A stretch of 8,228 bases of DNA from Syntrophaceae bacterium UBA6112 (GTDB taxonomy: Bacteria; Desulfobacterota; Syntrophia; Syntrophales; UBA5619), in NCBI GenBank assembly GCA_002423465.1, contig DIWG01000026.1, forward strand, positions 1-8,228, given 5' to 3'. The position numbers were made by a program, and so were the translations under genes. Below, one piece after another: positions 1 to 5,463 of this stretch (within the stretch, counting starts at the first letter, position 1; each line of letters opens with the position of its first letter). The notes under the pieces are model-generated. The model searched no databases. It worked only from the letters and a program-made list of their open reading frames with translations, and was not told the origin of the DNA.

Positions 1-460
1 GGCAGTCGGTATCGACGACGGCGATCCTCTTGGGACCGTAATGCCGGCGGATGTATTCGATCATGATCGCTTCGATGTTCACGTTGCAGAAACCGCGGGC
101 GCCGTGGACCACAAGCATGGCGTGGTGCCCCGGCGGTCGTACCAGGGCGAAAGCATTGTCCACCTCGCCGGAGAGGACCTTCTGCGCCGCTGTGATGGCG
201 CCGCCCGCCGAGATGAAGTGGGATTCGGTAACCACGCTGCAGGCATCGGGGACGCAGATGTGCGCACGGTTGATGTCTTCGGCCGTGGCGATTCCGGGCT
301 TGTATTCGCGGATATTCTCGAAATCCAGGAGTCCTTCCTCGAAAACCTGATCCTGGGTGTAGAGAAGACGTTCCTCCCGCTCGGGATGGTTGGGCGAAAT
401 GGCCCAATCGAAGGCGGGAAAGAAGATCAGACCGGTACGTTTCGGCGCTTTCAATGGCAT
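1..460 (-). CDS. Histone deacetylase superfamily (AcuC/AphA-like) zinc amidohydrolase, N-terminal part, cut by window edge
   Basis: Reading the minus strand from the ATG at 460 gives 153 uninterrupted codons to the window edge, so this is the N-terminal part only. Residues 108-114 read RPPGHHA, the tandem-histidine motif of the HDAC/acetylpolyamine amidohydrolase fold (H112 and H113 would be the catalytic dyad). GFCNVN at 123-128 matches the family's GFCxFN segment. The frame ends in VVDTDC, where D152 is the expected first zinc ligand and the following HHG would lie outside the window. Such enzymes remove acyl groups from amides (acetyl-lysine, acetylpolyamines and similar small molecules). 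The start overlaps the end of the hydantoinase-type gene by 10 bases (451-460), and an AAGGGGG ribosome site at 468-474 is 7 bases upstream, so the two genes are translationally coupled. Superfamily assignment is firm. The substrate is unknown, and histones are not implied in a bacterium. Confidence 0.88.
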   Translation of the reverse strand, partial: MPLKAPKRTGLIFFPAFDWAISPNHPEREERLLYTQDQVFEEGLLDFENIREYKPGIATAEDINRAHICVPDACSVVTESHFISAGGAITAAQKVLSGEVDNAFALVRPPGHHAMLVVHGARGFCNVNIEAIMIEYIRRHYGPKRIAVVDTDC

Positions 461-2130
461 AGGGCTTCCCCCTTGACGAGGTCGGCAATGCAGCCCGGCT
501 TGATCTGCACCTTGATCCGGATGTTCTTGCCGGTGGTGTAATATTCGCGCACCATGTTGAACTGCTGGGCCTCGACCACCTCGATGGCCAGATCCTCCTC
601 TTTGGCGCCCATGTTCAGGACCTTTTCCCGGAGCTTTTCCTTGCCGACACGGATGACGTCCTCCATGGTGAAGCGTTGCGGAATGGCGGTCTGAATCCCC
701 TCTTCGCCGATGGTCAGGGTCCGCCTTTCCGTATCGGCCAGGAGGGTCATTTCCGCTGTCGTTCGGGCCAGTGCGGCCCCGATGGCGTTGGCCACCTCGG
801 CGTGGACGGGGATATGAGGCTCGCATTCGAGAAGTCTTCCCAGTTCGGGCGCCAGCGCACCGGCGGGTCCGCCCACCACGTAGAGAAGCCGGGGAGCCAG
901 TTTTTTCCCATCCAGCATCTCATGAATCGTGTAAACGGGTTGGTTGTTGATCTCTTCGACGAAGTCCCGAACATGACAGGCGATAATCCTGCAGGTCTCC
1001 TGAAAGATCTTCCGGGCCGCTTCGCCGACGGGGCAATGCAGCGCTTCGGCGATGGGGAGGAGGGCGGCCGCCGCCTTTGACGGATCACCGATGTCGGTCA
1101 TTTCGAGGACAATCATGGCGTCCGTCGGTGTCGGAAACGGACCGCCGAAGGCCGCCGCCGTTCCCTCCCGCTGCGGTCCGATGGAAATTTGTTCATTCTG
1201 AAGCCGGACGACGCTGTCGCCGCCGACGCCGATTGACCGGGTTTTCAGCCCCCGGATCAGCGTTTTATGGCCTTCAATGGTGACGCCGAAGGACTCGAAC
1301 AGCGGGACACCGTCGGCGAAGACGGCGATATCCGTCGTTGTGCCTCCGATATCGAGGGCGATTGCGTCGCTGAGGCAGCCGGTTGTTGTCAGAATACCCA
1401 TAATGCTGGCCGCGGGGCCGGAAAGAATCGTCTGAACCGGAAATTCCATGGATTGCGAGATTTCAAAGGTTCCACCGTCAGCCTTCAGGATATAGATCGG
1501 AACGTTGATGCCCCTTTCGTGGACGAAATGAAGGACCTGTTGGACGAATCGCTGATAGATGTCCCAGATCGACTCGTTGAGGTAGGTTGTCGCGATCCGC
1601 CGGGGAAAGTTGAGATGTCCCGACATTCGGTGGCCCAGAGAGACGTGGCGGAGTTGATCGCAGACAATCTCCCGGAGTTCAGTCTCCTGACAGGGGTTGC
1701 GCGTTGAAAATTTACCGACGATGCCGACATGACGGATCCCATCGGAACGGAAGCGGTCCCGCATTCGGGCGGCCTCTTTCCGGTCGATGCCGGCGATTTC
1801 CATGCCTCGGTGATTGATGTAGCCGGATAAAAAATAGGTGTCCTGGCTGACTTCATACAAGGACGGTGGAAGACCGGGTCCGCTGACGATCAGCATTCCC
1901 ACCCGGTCGACCTTGTTCTGAACGATGGCATTGGTTGAAATGGTGGTGCTGAGGACGACCCTTTCCAGTTGATGGATGGCGGATTCATCGACCAGCTCGT
2001 TGGTCACCGCGAGAAGGGAGGTGAGGAGGTTCTGTTCGTTTGTGAGAACCTTGGCCTTTTTCAGGACGGTGAAGTGATCGATCAGAACCGCATCCGTGTG
2101 TGTGCCGCCTACATCAATACCCAGGATCAT
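451..2130 (-). CDS. Hydantoinase/oxoprolinase (HyuA) family protein
   Basis: A 559-residue protein with the actin-like ATPase architecture of the HyuA family. The N-terminal Hydant_A_N part carries the first phosphate loop GIDVGGTHTD (4-13). The Hydantoinase_A part carries the second loop DIGGTTTD (260-267), the glycine-rich SIGVGGDS (299-306) and VVGGPAG (418-424), followed by a helical AEVANAIGAALAR segment (444-456). The last roughly 100 residues form a separate C-terminal region. Family members use ATP to open or carboxylate cyclic amides or ketones (N-methylhydantoinase, 5-oxoprolinase, acetone carboxylase subunit). This protein is shorter than those, and no HyuB-type partner is visible, so the reaction cannot be named. 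The ATG at 2130 is supported by a GAGGTGG ribosome site (2135-2141) and a promoter at 2164-2192. It is the first gene of an operon with the HDAC-like gene, which suggests a shared amide substrate (inference). Confidence 0.9.
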   Translation of the reverse strand: MILGIDVGGTHTDAVLIDHFTVLKKAKVLTNEQNLLTSLLAVTNELVDESAIHQLERVVLSTTISTNAIVQNKVDRVGMLIVSGPGLPPSLYEVSQDTYFLSGYINHRGMEIAGIDRKEAARMRDRFRSDGIRHVGIVGKFSTRNPCQETELREIVCDQLRHVSLGHRMSGHLNFPRRIATTYLNESIWDIYQRFVQQVLHFVHERGINVPIYILKADGGTFEISQSMEFPVQTILSGPAASIMGILTTTGCLSDAIALDIGGTTTDIAVFADGVPLFESFGVTIEGHKTLIRGLKTRSIGVGGDSVVRLQNEQISIGPQREGTAAAFGGPFPTPTDAMIVLEMTDIGDPSKAAAALLPIAEALHCPVGEAARKIFQETCRIIACHVRDFVEEINNQPVYTIHEMLDGKKLAPRLLYVVGGPAGALAPELGRLLECEPHIPVHAEVANAIGAALARTTAEMTLLADTERRTLTIGEEGIQTAIPQRFTMEDVIRVGKEKLREKVLNMGAKEEDLAIEVVEAQQFNMVREYYTTGKNIRIKVQIKPGCIADLVKGEALCH

Positions 2131-2163
2131 GCTGCCACCTCAGCGTTGGCTTGGAGTTCAGTG

Positions 2164-2192
2164 TCTATATAATGAGAAAATTGTCTTGACAA
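2164..2192 (-). promoter_or_regulatory. Probable sigma-70 promoter of the hydantoinase/HDAC operon
   Basis: On the minus strand a TTGTCA -35 box (2187-2192) and a TATAGA -10 box (2164-2169) are separated by exactly 17 bases. They lie about 35 bases upstream of the hydantoinase-type start codon. The -35 box overlaps that of the oppositely oriented lipoprotein promoter. This is a pattern match by eye. Confidence 0.6.
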
Positions 2193-2213
2193 GCCCAAAA
2201 AAGAGAGTATTTT
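2186..2213 (+). promoter_or_regulatory. Probable sigma-70 promoter of the small lipoprotein gene
   Basis: A perfect TTGACA -35 box (2186-2191) is followed after 16 bases by TATTTT (2208-2213), a moderate -10 match. Transcription would start near 2220 and give a leader of about 65 bases ahead of the lipoprotein gene. The -35 box sits in the short palindrome CTTGACAAG shared with the divergent promoter. Confidence 0.5.
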
Positions 2214-2284
2214 CCCATCCAGTTCCGGCGAGGCTTGTGCGGACCGGCACTGGTTTGAAATCTGTGAAAGGAGGTGACGTGTTG

Positions 2285-2488
2285 ATGAAAAAGGTATCTG
2301 CTATCATTCTTACCCTGCTTTTCTTTGTGACAATGTCGTTTGCAGTCGTAGGCTGCAAGAAGGCAGAGGAGCAAAAGCCTGCTGAGACGACGGCTCCGGC
2401 CCCTGCCGCAGCGCCTGCTCCGGCGCCTGAGGCGACACCGGCGGCTCCTGCCGCTCCGGCAGCTCCGGCAGCCCCCGCAACAAAGTAG
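2285..2488 (+). CDS. Small Pro/Ala-rich lipoprotein
   Basis: This short protein (67 residues from the ATG at 2285) has a positively charged start (MKK), a hydrophobic stretch to residue 22 and a lipobox VVGC with the acylated cysteine at residue 24, so it should be a lipid-anchored envelope protein. The mature part begins KKAEEQKP and continues as a low-complexity chain of Ala/Pro units with PAA repeats. It has no globular domain and probably acts as a flexible spacer. An extended ribosome site AAAGGAGGTGA covers 2267-2277. Three in-frame starts follow it: GTG 2279, TTG 2282 and ATG 2285. The gap from GGAGG is 4, 7 and 10 bases respectively, so TTG 2282 is also plausible. The gene is followed immediately by a strong terminator, so it is monocistronic. 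Function is unknown. Confidence 0.82.
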   Translation: MKKVSAIILTLLFFVTMSFAVVGCKKAEEQKPAETTAPAPAAAPAPAPEATPAAPAAPAAPAAPATK

Positions 2489-2508
2489 GATCGGAAAATA
2501 CCAACCGC

Positions 2509-2543
2509 AAAAAGGCCGGGCGTGTAAATGCCCGGCCTTTTTT
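2509..2543 (+). terminator. Strong rho-independent terminator after the lipoprotein gene
   Basis: GGCCGGGC (2514-2521) pairs perfectly with GCCCGGCC (2530-2537) around an 8-base loop, and six T residues follow (2538-2543). The five A residues before the stem (2509-2513) pair with the T tract, extending the stem to 13 bp and making it able to work in both directions. It begins about 20 bases after the lipoprotein stop codon. Confidence 0.93.
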
Positions 2544-2577
2544 ATATTAGGACAGCCGGTTTTAGCATAAATATTTT

Positions 2578-2607
2578 TTGACGCCGATGGTCTTGCTGTT
2601 GTATGAT
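2578..2607 (+). promoter_or_regulatory. Probable sigma-70 promoter of the YtxH/DUF948 operon
   Basis: TTGACG (2578-2583) and TATGAT (2602-2607) are separated by 18 bases, just downstream of the preceding terminator. Initiation near 2614 would leave a leader of about 20 bases, which is just enough for the ribosome site at 2621-2626. Confidence 0.55.
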
Positions 2608-2633
2608 TCAAAAAAACAAAAGGAGGTGATTTT

Positions 2634-3011
2634 ATGCAAAAATGTGAAGATTTCATGAGTGGTTTGATCATTGGCGGTTTGATTGGCGCGGTGATCGGCA
2701 TCCTCTATGCGCCGAAAAGCGGCAGGGAAACCCGGGAGGAGATCGGCAAAAAGGCCGATGAACTCTTGGTGAAAGCGAAGGAGGAATACGAGCTTGCCGT
2801 CGCGAAGAGCCGTAAGGCTTATGAAGCGACCGTTGAGCGGCTGAAGGGGTTGGAAGAGACGGCCATGGAAAAGGCGGAAGAGGCGGGAGAGAAAGTGGAG
2901 GAGTTGGCCGACCTCGGAAAGGAAACGCTGCAGGAGGGAAAAAGCCGAATTAAGAAGGCCATCGATGCAGGCGTGGATGCGTTCCGAGAGGAAAAAGGCA
3001 AGGCCGTCTGA
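2634..3011 (+). CDS. YtxH domain-containing membrane-anchored protein
   Basis: A 125-residue protein with a glycine-rich hydrophobic segment at about 9-25 (GLIIGGLIGAVIGILY), directly followed by APKSGRETR (26-34). That junction is the signature of the YtxH family (gas-vesicle/stress-associated membrane proteins of unknown biochemical role). The remaining 90 residues are highly charged Glu/Lys/Ala heptad-like sequence, predicted to be one long amphipathic helix or coiled coil. The ATG at 2634 is chosen because AGGAGG (2621-2626) lies 7 bases upstream. A second ATG at 2655 would start just at the membrane segment. The gene is followed after 25 bases by a second membrane-anchored coiled-coil gene, a pairing often seen between YtxH and DUF948 proteins, so they probably act together at the cell envelope (inference). 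Confidence 0.88.
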   Translation: MQKCEDFMSGLIIGGLIGAVIGILYAPKSGRETREEIGKKADELLVKAKEEYELAVAKSRKAYEATVERLKGLEETAMEKAEEAGEKVEELADLGKETLQEGKSRIKKAIDAGVDAFREEKGKAV

Positions 3012-3036
3012 TCGCGGATATTGAAGGAGAGACCCC

Positions 3037-3462
3037 ATGACAACGCTGGAGATCATCCTGATCATCTTGTGCATTGCCTTCCTGTTGCTTGTCGGATTTT
3101 TCGTTCCCTTGCTGCTTCAGCTATGGCGAACGGCGAGGGGAATGACCGAGACCCTTCAACTCCTCAATCAGCGCCTCCCGCTGATCCTGGATAATCTGGA
3201 GGAGATCACGACAAGCATCAACCAAACGACAACCACCGTCAACCGGCAGGTTGCCGAACTTTCTCTGACCCTGAGGCGGATCCAGGGGATCGTCGGTGTT
3301 TTTCTCGGACTGGAGGAGATTATCCGGCGACGGGTCGGTTTCTCTTTTTCTCGGACGTTAAGAACCGGCCTTTCTGTGGCGCGCGGGGTTCGCGTTTTTA
3401 TCGACAGTCTGGCGGGCGGGGATCCGGAAAAAAAGAGCGGCAGGACTCGGCTGCCGCGCTGA
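3037..3462 (+). CDS. DUF948-like membrane-anchored coiled-coil protein
   Basis: The 141-residue product begins with a strong membrane helix (about residues 5-28). A hydrophilic helical region follows, with LNQRLPLILDNLEEITTS and then TTTTVNRQVAELSLTLRRIQ, the spaced Asn/Thr pattern of the DUF948 family. A less hydrophobic middle (GIVGVFLGLEEIIRRRVG) and a basic C-terminal tail come last. Its biochemical role is not known; in other bacteria such proteins sit beside YtxH proteins and are linked with general stress. The start is supported by AAGGAG at 3024-3029, 7 bases before the ATG. The gene follows the YtxH gene closely and lacks its own promoter, so it is probably the second gene of that operon. 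The family call rests on topology, pattern and context rather than on a diagnostic motif. Confidence 0.72.
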   Translation: MTTLEIILIILCIAFLLLVGFFVPLLLQLWRTARGMTETLQLLNQRLPLILDNLEEITTSINQTTTTVNRQVAELSLTLRRIQGIVGVFLGLEEIIRRRVGFSFSRTLRTGLSVARGVRVFIDSLAGGDPEKKSGRTRLPR

Positions 3463-3487
3463 CCCGGGTCTGAAAGTCATCTACAAG

Positions 3488-3510
3488 CCGACTCTCTCGT
3501 CAAAAGTCGG
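3488..3510 (+). terminator. Weak hairpin after the DUF948-like gene
   Basis: CCGACT (3488-3493) pairs with AGTCGG (3505-3510) around an 11-base loop, 25 bases after the stop codon. No T tract follows, so it could be a weak or factor-dependent end point, or just part of the repeats in this intergenic region. Confidence 0.25.
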
Positions 3511-3565
3511 TAATCTCCCGTCTTGTCATGCCGAGCTTGAGACCTTTGAAAAACGCCCCTGCTTT

Positions 3566-3634
3566 GTCATTCCCGCGAAAGCGGGAATCCAGAAGGTCTT
3601 AAAAGGACTGGATTCCTGCTTCCGCAGGAATGAC
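3566..3634. repeat. Palindromic repeat unit (REP/MITE-like) with nested hairpins
   Basis: The ends GTCATTCC (3566-3573) and GGAATGAC (3627-3634) are perfect inverted repeats. Inside, AATCCAG (3586-3592) and CTGGATT (3608-3614) are also inverted. Each half forms its own hairpin: ATTCCCGC-GAAA-GCGGGAAT (3569-3588) and ATTCCTGC-TTCC-GCAGGAAT (3612-3631). Such GTCATTCCCGC...GCGGGAAT units are dispersed in many copies in a range of proteobacterial genomes. It lies in the 300-base gap between the DUF948-like and HNH genes, which otherwise holds no gene. Confidence 0.8.
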
Positions 3635-3688
3635 GATTTACCGAATTTCGGGAGAAATTCAGGTCTCAGGTTGTCGATGCATGCCGTC

Positions 3689-3711
3689 ACCCTTTGACAA
3701 GCTCTGGGTGA
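3689..3711 (+). repeat. CCTTyGACAAGCTC-type repeat, copy 1
   Basis: This 23-base sequence (ACCCTTTGACAAGCTC, then TGGGTGA) has self-complementary ends: TCACCC (3687-3692) pairs with GGGTGA (3706-3711). It belongs by appearance to the widespread CCTTCGACAAGCTCAGG intergenic repeat. An inverted copy lies at 4317-4339 on the other side of the HNH gene, with 19 of 23 positions identical by my alignment. Confidence 0.65.
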
Positions 3712-3764
3712 TCGAGGTGAATATTTGCGGCTTCGCGAGTGCTTAACGATCGGAAGGTAAGGGT

Positions 3765-4226
3765 ATGGCCGGTGTAACATACGGAAACCGGGGTGGGCGG
3801 ATGCAGGTCCGGACGGTCCGGCAAAAGTCCGGATCTGCCCGGTCGGCCGAAGAAGTTGTGCGGGGGATCAAAACGGCGCAGTCGTCGGGTGAAGAGATTT
3901 ACCGAGAGAAGTCGCTGGCCCTGCACGGCCTGGTCTGCGGCCGTTGCGGCCGGGATTTTGACGCCGCAAATCGTCATCTGCTGACGGTGCATCACAAGGA
4001 CGGCAATCACCATAACAACCCCCCGGACGGAAGCAACTGGGAAAACCTCTGCGCCTATTGCCATGAGGATGTCCACAGCCGGGGACTTCTCGGCGATTAC
4101 CTGGAGGGGAAATCGGCTTCGCGCGAGCAGGCCGTCGTCTATCGCGGCGAAGCTGCTGCGGGGGGGATGGGCGCCCTTGCCGAGAAACTTCAAAAGGCCT
4201 TAGAAAAGAAGAAATCCCTCAAGTAA
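3765..4226 (+). CDS. yajD: YajD-type HNH nuclease family protein
   Basis: The 153-residue product carries a complete zinc-stabilised HNH fold: CGRC (C58, C61), TVHHKDGNHHNNP (H76/H77, D79, N84/N85), DGSNWENLC (N91) and CAYCHEDVHS (C96, C99, H100, H104). The stretch YREKSLALHGLVCGRC through CHEDVHS closely resembles E. coli YajD as I remember it (GYREKALKIYPWVCGRC...TVHHIDHDHTNNPEDGSNWELLC). HNH domains cut or nick nucleic acid, but the role of YajD in cells is unsettled. The first 40 and last 40 residues are extra; the tail ends in a lysine-rich helix (LAEKLQKALEKKK). The ATG at 3765 has GGAAGG 7 bases upstream. The ATG at 3801 is an alternative start that would give a length nearer to E. coli YajD. 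The gene stands alone, flanked by inverted 23-bp repeats. Confidence 0.88.
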   Translation: MAGVTYGNRGGRMQVRTVRQKSGSARSAEEVVRGIKTAQSSGEEIYREKSLALHGLVCGRCGRDFDAANRHLLTVHHKDGNHHNNPPDGSNWENLCAYCHEDVHSRGLLGDYLEGKSASREQAVVYRGEAAAGGMGALAEKLQKALEKKKSLK

Positions 4227-4316
4227 CCAGAATTTTCCTTCACTGAACGCATAGAAAATACCCTTTTCTTCCTCCATTCATCTGAAAGATGACACCCCCA
4301 TAAAAAGTCTAAGATG

Positions 4317-4339
4317 TCAACCTGAGTTTGTCGAAGGGT
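4317..4339 (-). repeat. CCTTyGACAAGCTC-type repeat, copy 2 (inverted)
   Basis: Read on the minus strand this is ACCCTTCGACAAACTC followed by AGGTTGA, the partner of copy 1 at 3689-3711. The 4227-4435 stretch contains this repeat and the promoter at 4352-4380, and I see no gene in it. Confidence 0.6.
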
Positions 4340-4351
4340 CCAGAATATTTC

Positions 4352-4380
4352 TTGACACGCAAAAAAAGCCCCCCTATACT
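4352..4380 (+). promoter_or_regulatory. Near-consensus sigma-70 promoter pointing into the IS3 remnant
   Basis: TTGACA (4352-4357) and TATACT (4375-4380) are separated by exactly 17 bases, with an A-tract in the spacer. This is the best promoter match in the window. Initiation near 4387 would transcribe the transposase remnant, then possibly usp after a leader of about 440 bases. It has no intact gene close behind it. Confidence 0.7.
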
Positions 4381-4435
4381 TCAACTCATCGAAAGCAATG
4401 TCTCCTGGATCTGAGCAGATCTAACATATATTACA

Positions 4436-4554
4436 TTGACAGCTGATTTTACGTGGATGCTGTGGAAGAGGCAATTTCTAAGTACGGTTGCCCCGAGATC
4501 TTCAATACCGACAAAGGCAGTCAGTTCACCGCGGAAGCATTTACAGACACTCTC
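4436..4554 (+). pseudogene. IS3-type transposase (OrfB, integrase core) internal fragment, frameshifted
   Basis: The frame starting at 4450 reads YVDAVEEAISKYG, CPEIFNTDKGSQFT and AEAFTDTL. This matches the rve/DDE core of IS3-group transposases, where the TDxGSQF aspartate is a catalytic residue. Just before it, LTADF (4436-4450) continues the same alignment but in the neighbouring frame. The TTT and TAC codons share base 4450, so one base has been lost. After FTDTL the expected HGI/SMSGKG-type continuation is absent and the sequence switches to something unrelated. Only about 40 residues remain, with no IS ends visible beside them. It is clearly a dead remnant. Confidence 0.82.
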
Positions 4555-4749
4555 CTGCCGGTTCCCTTCGGCCCCGCCACCGGAAAGCAGATGGGCCGGA
4601 CGGTGCTCCTCGGCTACGAACTCTACATCGGGAAAATGTTTTCTCGGGGGCTCACCGTCTCCCATGTCGAAAATTCTACAGAGCGGAATGAATCAGCAAC
4701 CGATTTCGGTGTTACGGAGGAAAAGGATATTAGGCGGCGGGTAGCGTAG
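4555..4749 (+). pseudogene. Unrecognised coding-like fragment fused behind the transposase remnant
   Basis: The reading frame of the transposase piece stays open for 64 more codons (LPVPFGPATGKQMGRT, VLLGYELYIGKMFSRG and so on, ending EEKDIRRRVA). The first 35 residues look like genuine protein, with a G/C-rich third-position feel unlike the surroundings. They do not fit a transposase, and I do not recognise the source gene. There is no ribosome site of its own. Most likely it is a piece of another gene joined at a recombination breakpoint near 4554. Confidence 0.35.
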
Positions 4750-4824
4750 AGCAGCCTGGGTGTGATGCAGGGAGCCCCGGTGGGAAAATTTATTAATAAC
4801 GAAACAACAAAAGGAGGCATTAAC

Positions 4825-5313
4825 ATGATTGACTATCCAAGATACAAAAAAGTACTCTTCTGTACCGATTTTTCGAAATTATCGGATTGTGCCTTTGATT
4901 ATGCCTTCGGTATTGCGAAGAGAGATGATGGTGTACTCTATATCCTCCACGTCATACCGATGACTCCCCGTGAATATCATTTGGAACATCAATTGGAACC
5001 TTACTTGCGTAGGGAGGATTTGGACAAGATAAAGGCAACCCTCCAGGAAGAACGTGAAAAGATGTTTAATGATAAATATCTGAACCATATCAAAGACAAG
5101 ACCAAAGTCAGAATCGTCACCGAATCAGGGCGTGAAGATGAGAAAATCTTCGAGTTCGTCAAGAAGGAAAAAATCGATATTATCGTGATCGGCACACACG
5201 GAAGGACGGGAATAGACCATGTTTTCCTTGGCAGCGTAGCCGAAAAGATCATCAGGCGCAGCCCGATCCCTGTCTTTGTCATACCCTGTATGGACAGGCC
5301 AGGTCCCACCTGA
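4825..5313 (+). CDS. Universal stress protein, UspA family, ATP-binding type
   Basis: A 162-residue cytoplasmic protein with a single Usp domain. The N-terminal strand VLFCTDFS (10-17) holds the adenine-contacting Asp (D15), and LYILHVIP (38-45) is the second strand. The C-terminal DIIVIGTHGRTG...FLGSVAEKII contains the nucleotide motif G-x2-G-x9-G-S (G123, G126, G136, S137), so ATP binding is expected. A charged helical insert (about 50-95, EYHLEHQLEPYLRREDLDKI onward) is longer than in minimal UspA proteins. Such proteins act in stress, dormancy and energy-limitation responses. I chose the ATG at 4825 because AGGAGG (4812-4817) lies 7 bases upstream. The upstream ATG at 4762 has no such site. 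There is no obvious promoter directly ahead; the promoter at 4352 could supply transcription. The next plus-strand gene is the sigma-54 activator. Confidence 0.93.
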   Translation: MIDYPRYKKVLFCTDFSKLSDCAFDYAFGIAKRDDGVLYILHVIPMTPREYHLEHQLEPYLRREDLDKIKATLQEEREKMFNDKYLNHIKDKTKVRIVTESGREDEKIFEFVKKEKIDIIVIGTHGRTGIDHVFLGSVAEKIIRRSPIPVFVIPCMDRPGPT

Positions 5314-5433
5314 TCCGGGTGAGGAAAACTGCTTTCGGAAAAGACCGTGTGCCGGGCACGGCCCCCGTACGCCATCAACGCCCTTTTGGGATTCGGCGAA
5401 GGTCATATTCGGCTCGATTTGTTTGTATTTCAT
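5125..5433 (-). CDS. Hypothetical minus-strand ORF, partly antisense to usp
   Basis: The ATG at 5433 is preceded by GGAGGA (5437-5442, only 3-4 bases from the ATG) and by a promoter-like pair at 5464-5492, so the beginning looks like a real gene start. The first 35 or so codons read MKYKQIEPNMTFAESQKG, then VDGVRGPCPAHGLFRKQ. The remaining codons to 5125 are antisense to the end of usp and have no protein-like character. The best explanation is a gene that lost its body, keeping its promoter and start and now running into usp; the N-terminus faintly resembles transposase starts (xxYKxIxPNMTFA). Alternatively it is a true small protein. I cannot assign a function. Confidence 0.35.
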   Translation of the reverse strand: MKYKQIEPNMTFAESQKGVDGVRGPCPAHGLFRKQFSSPGSGGTWPVHTGYDKDRDRAAPDDLFGYAAKENMVYSRPSVCADHDNIDFFLLDELEDFLIFTP

Positions 5434-5463
5434 GTCTCCTCCGGAGAGATAGTTGACGGTGAA

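Noticed and set aside
41..541. Plus-strand ORFs over the left end
   Set aside because: They are antisense to the HDAC-like gene, whose minus-strand frame contains RPPGHHA and GFC motifs; the plus-strand translations show no domain.
676..1707. Several 70-146 codon plus-strand ORFs inside the hydantoinase gene
   Set aside because: They are shadows of a GC-rich coding sequence on the other strand, without ribosome sites or motifs.
451..2130. Acetone carboxylase or true N-methylhydantoinase subunit
   Set aside because: The protein is shorter than those, and no HyuB/AcxB-type partner is visible, so only the family name is justified.
2165..2701. Minus-strand 178-codon ORF over the lipoprotein gene
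   Set aside because: Its Arg/Ser/Cys-rich translation is the complement of the Pro/Ala repeat, and it crosses the terminator.
3566..3711. CRISPR array in the repeat-rich gap
   Set aside because: The repeats are single palindromic units of two different kinds, with no regular repeat-spacer periodicity.
3687..4193. Minus-strand 168-codon ORF over the HNH gene
   Set aside because: The plus strand encodes a complete HNH motif set, and the antisense product has no recognisable feature.
4253..4269. AGAAAA/TTTTCT inverted repeat after the HNH gene as a terminator
   Set aside because: The stem is almost only A-T pairs and too weak to call.
5345..5361. CCGTG/CACGG hairpin after usp as a terminator
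   Set aside because: A 5-bp stem can form, but no T tract follows, and the bases also lie inside the minus-strand ORF.
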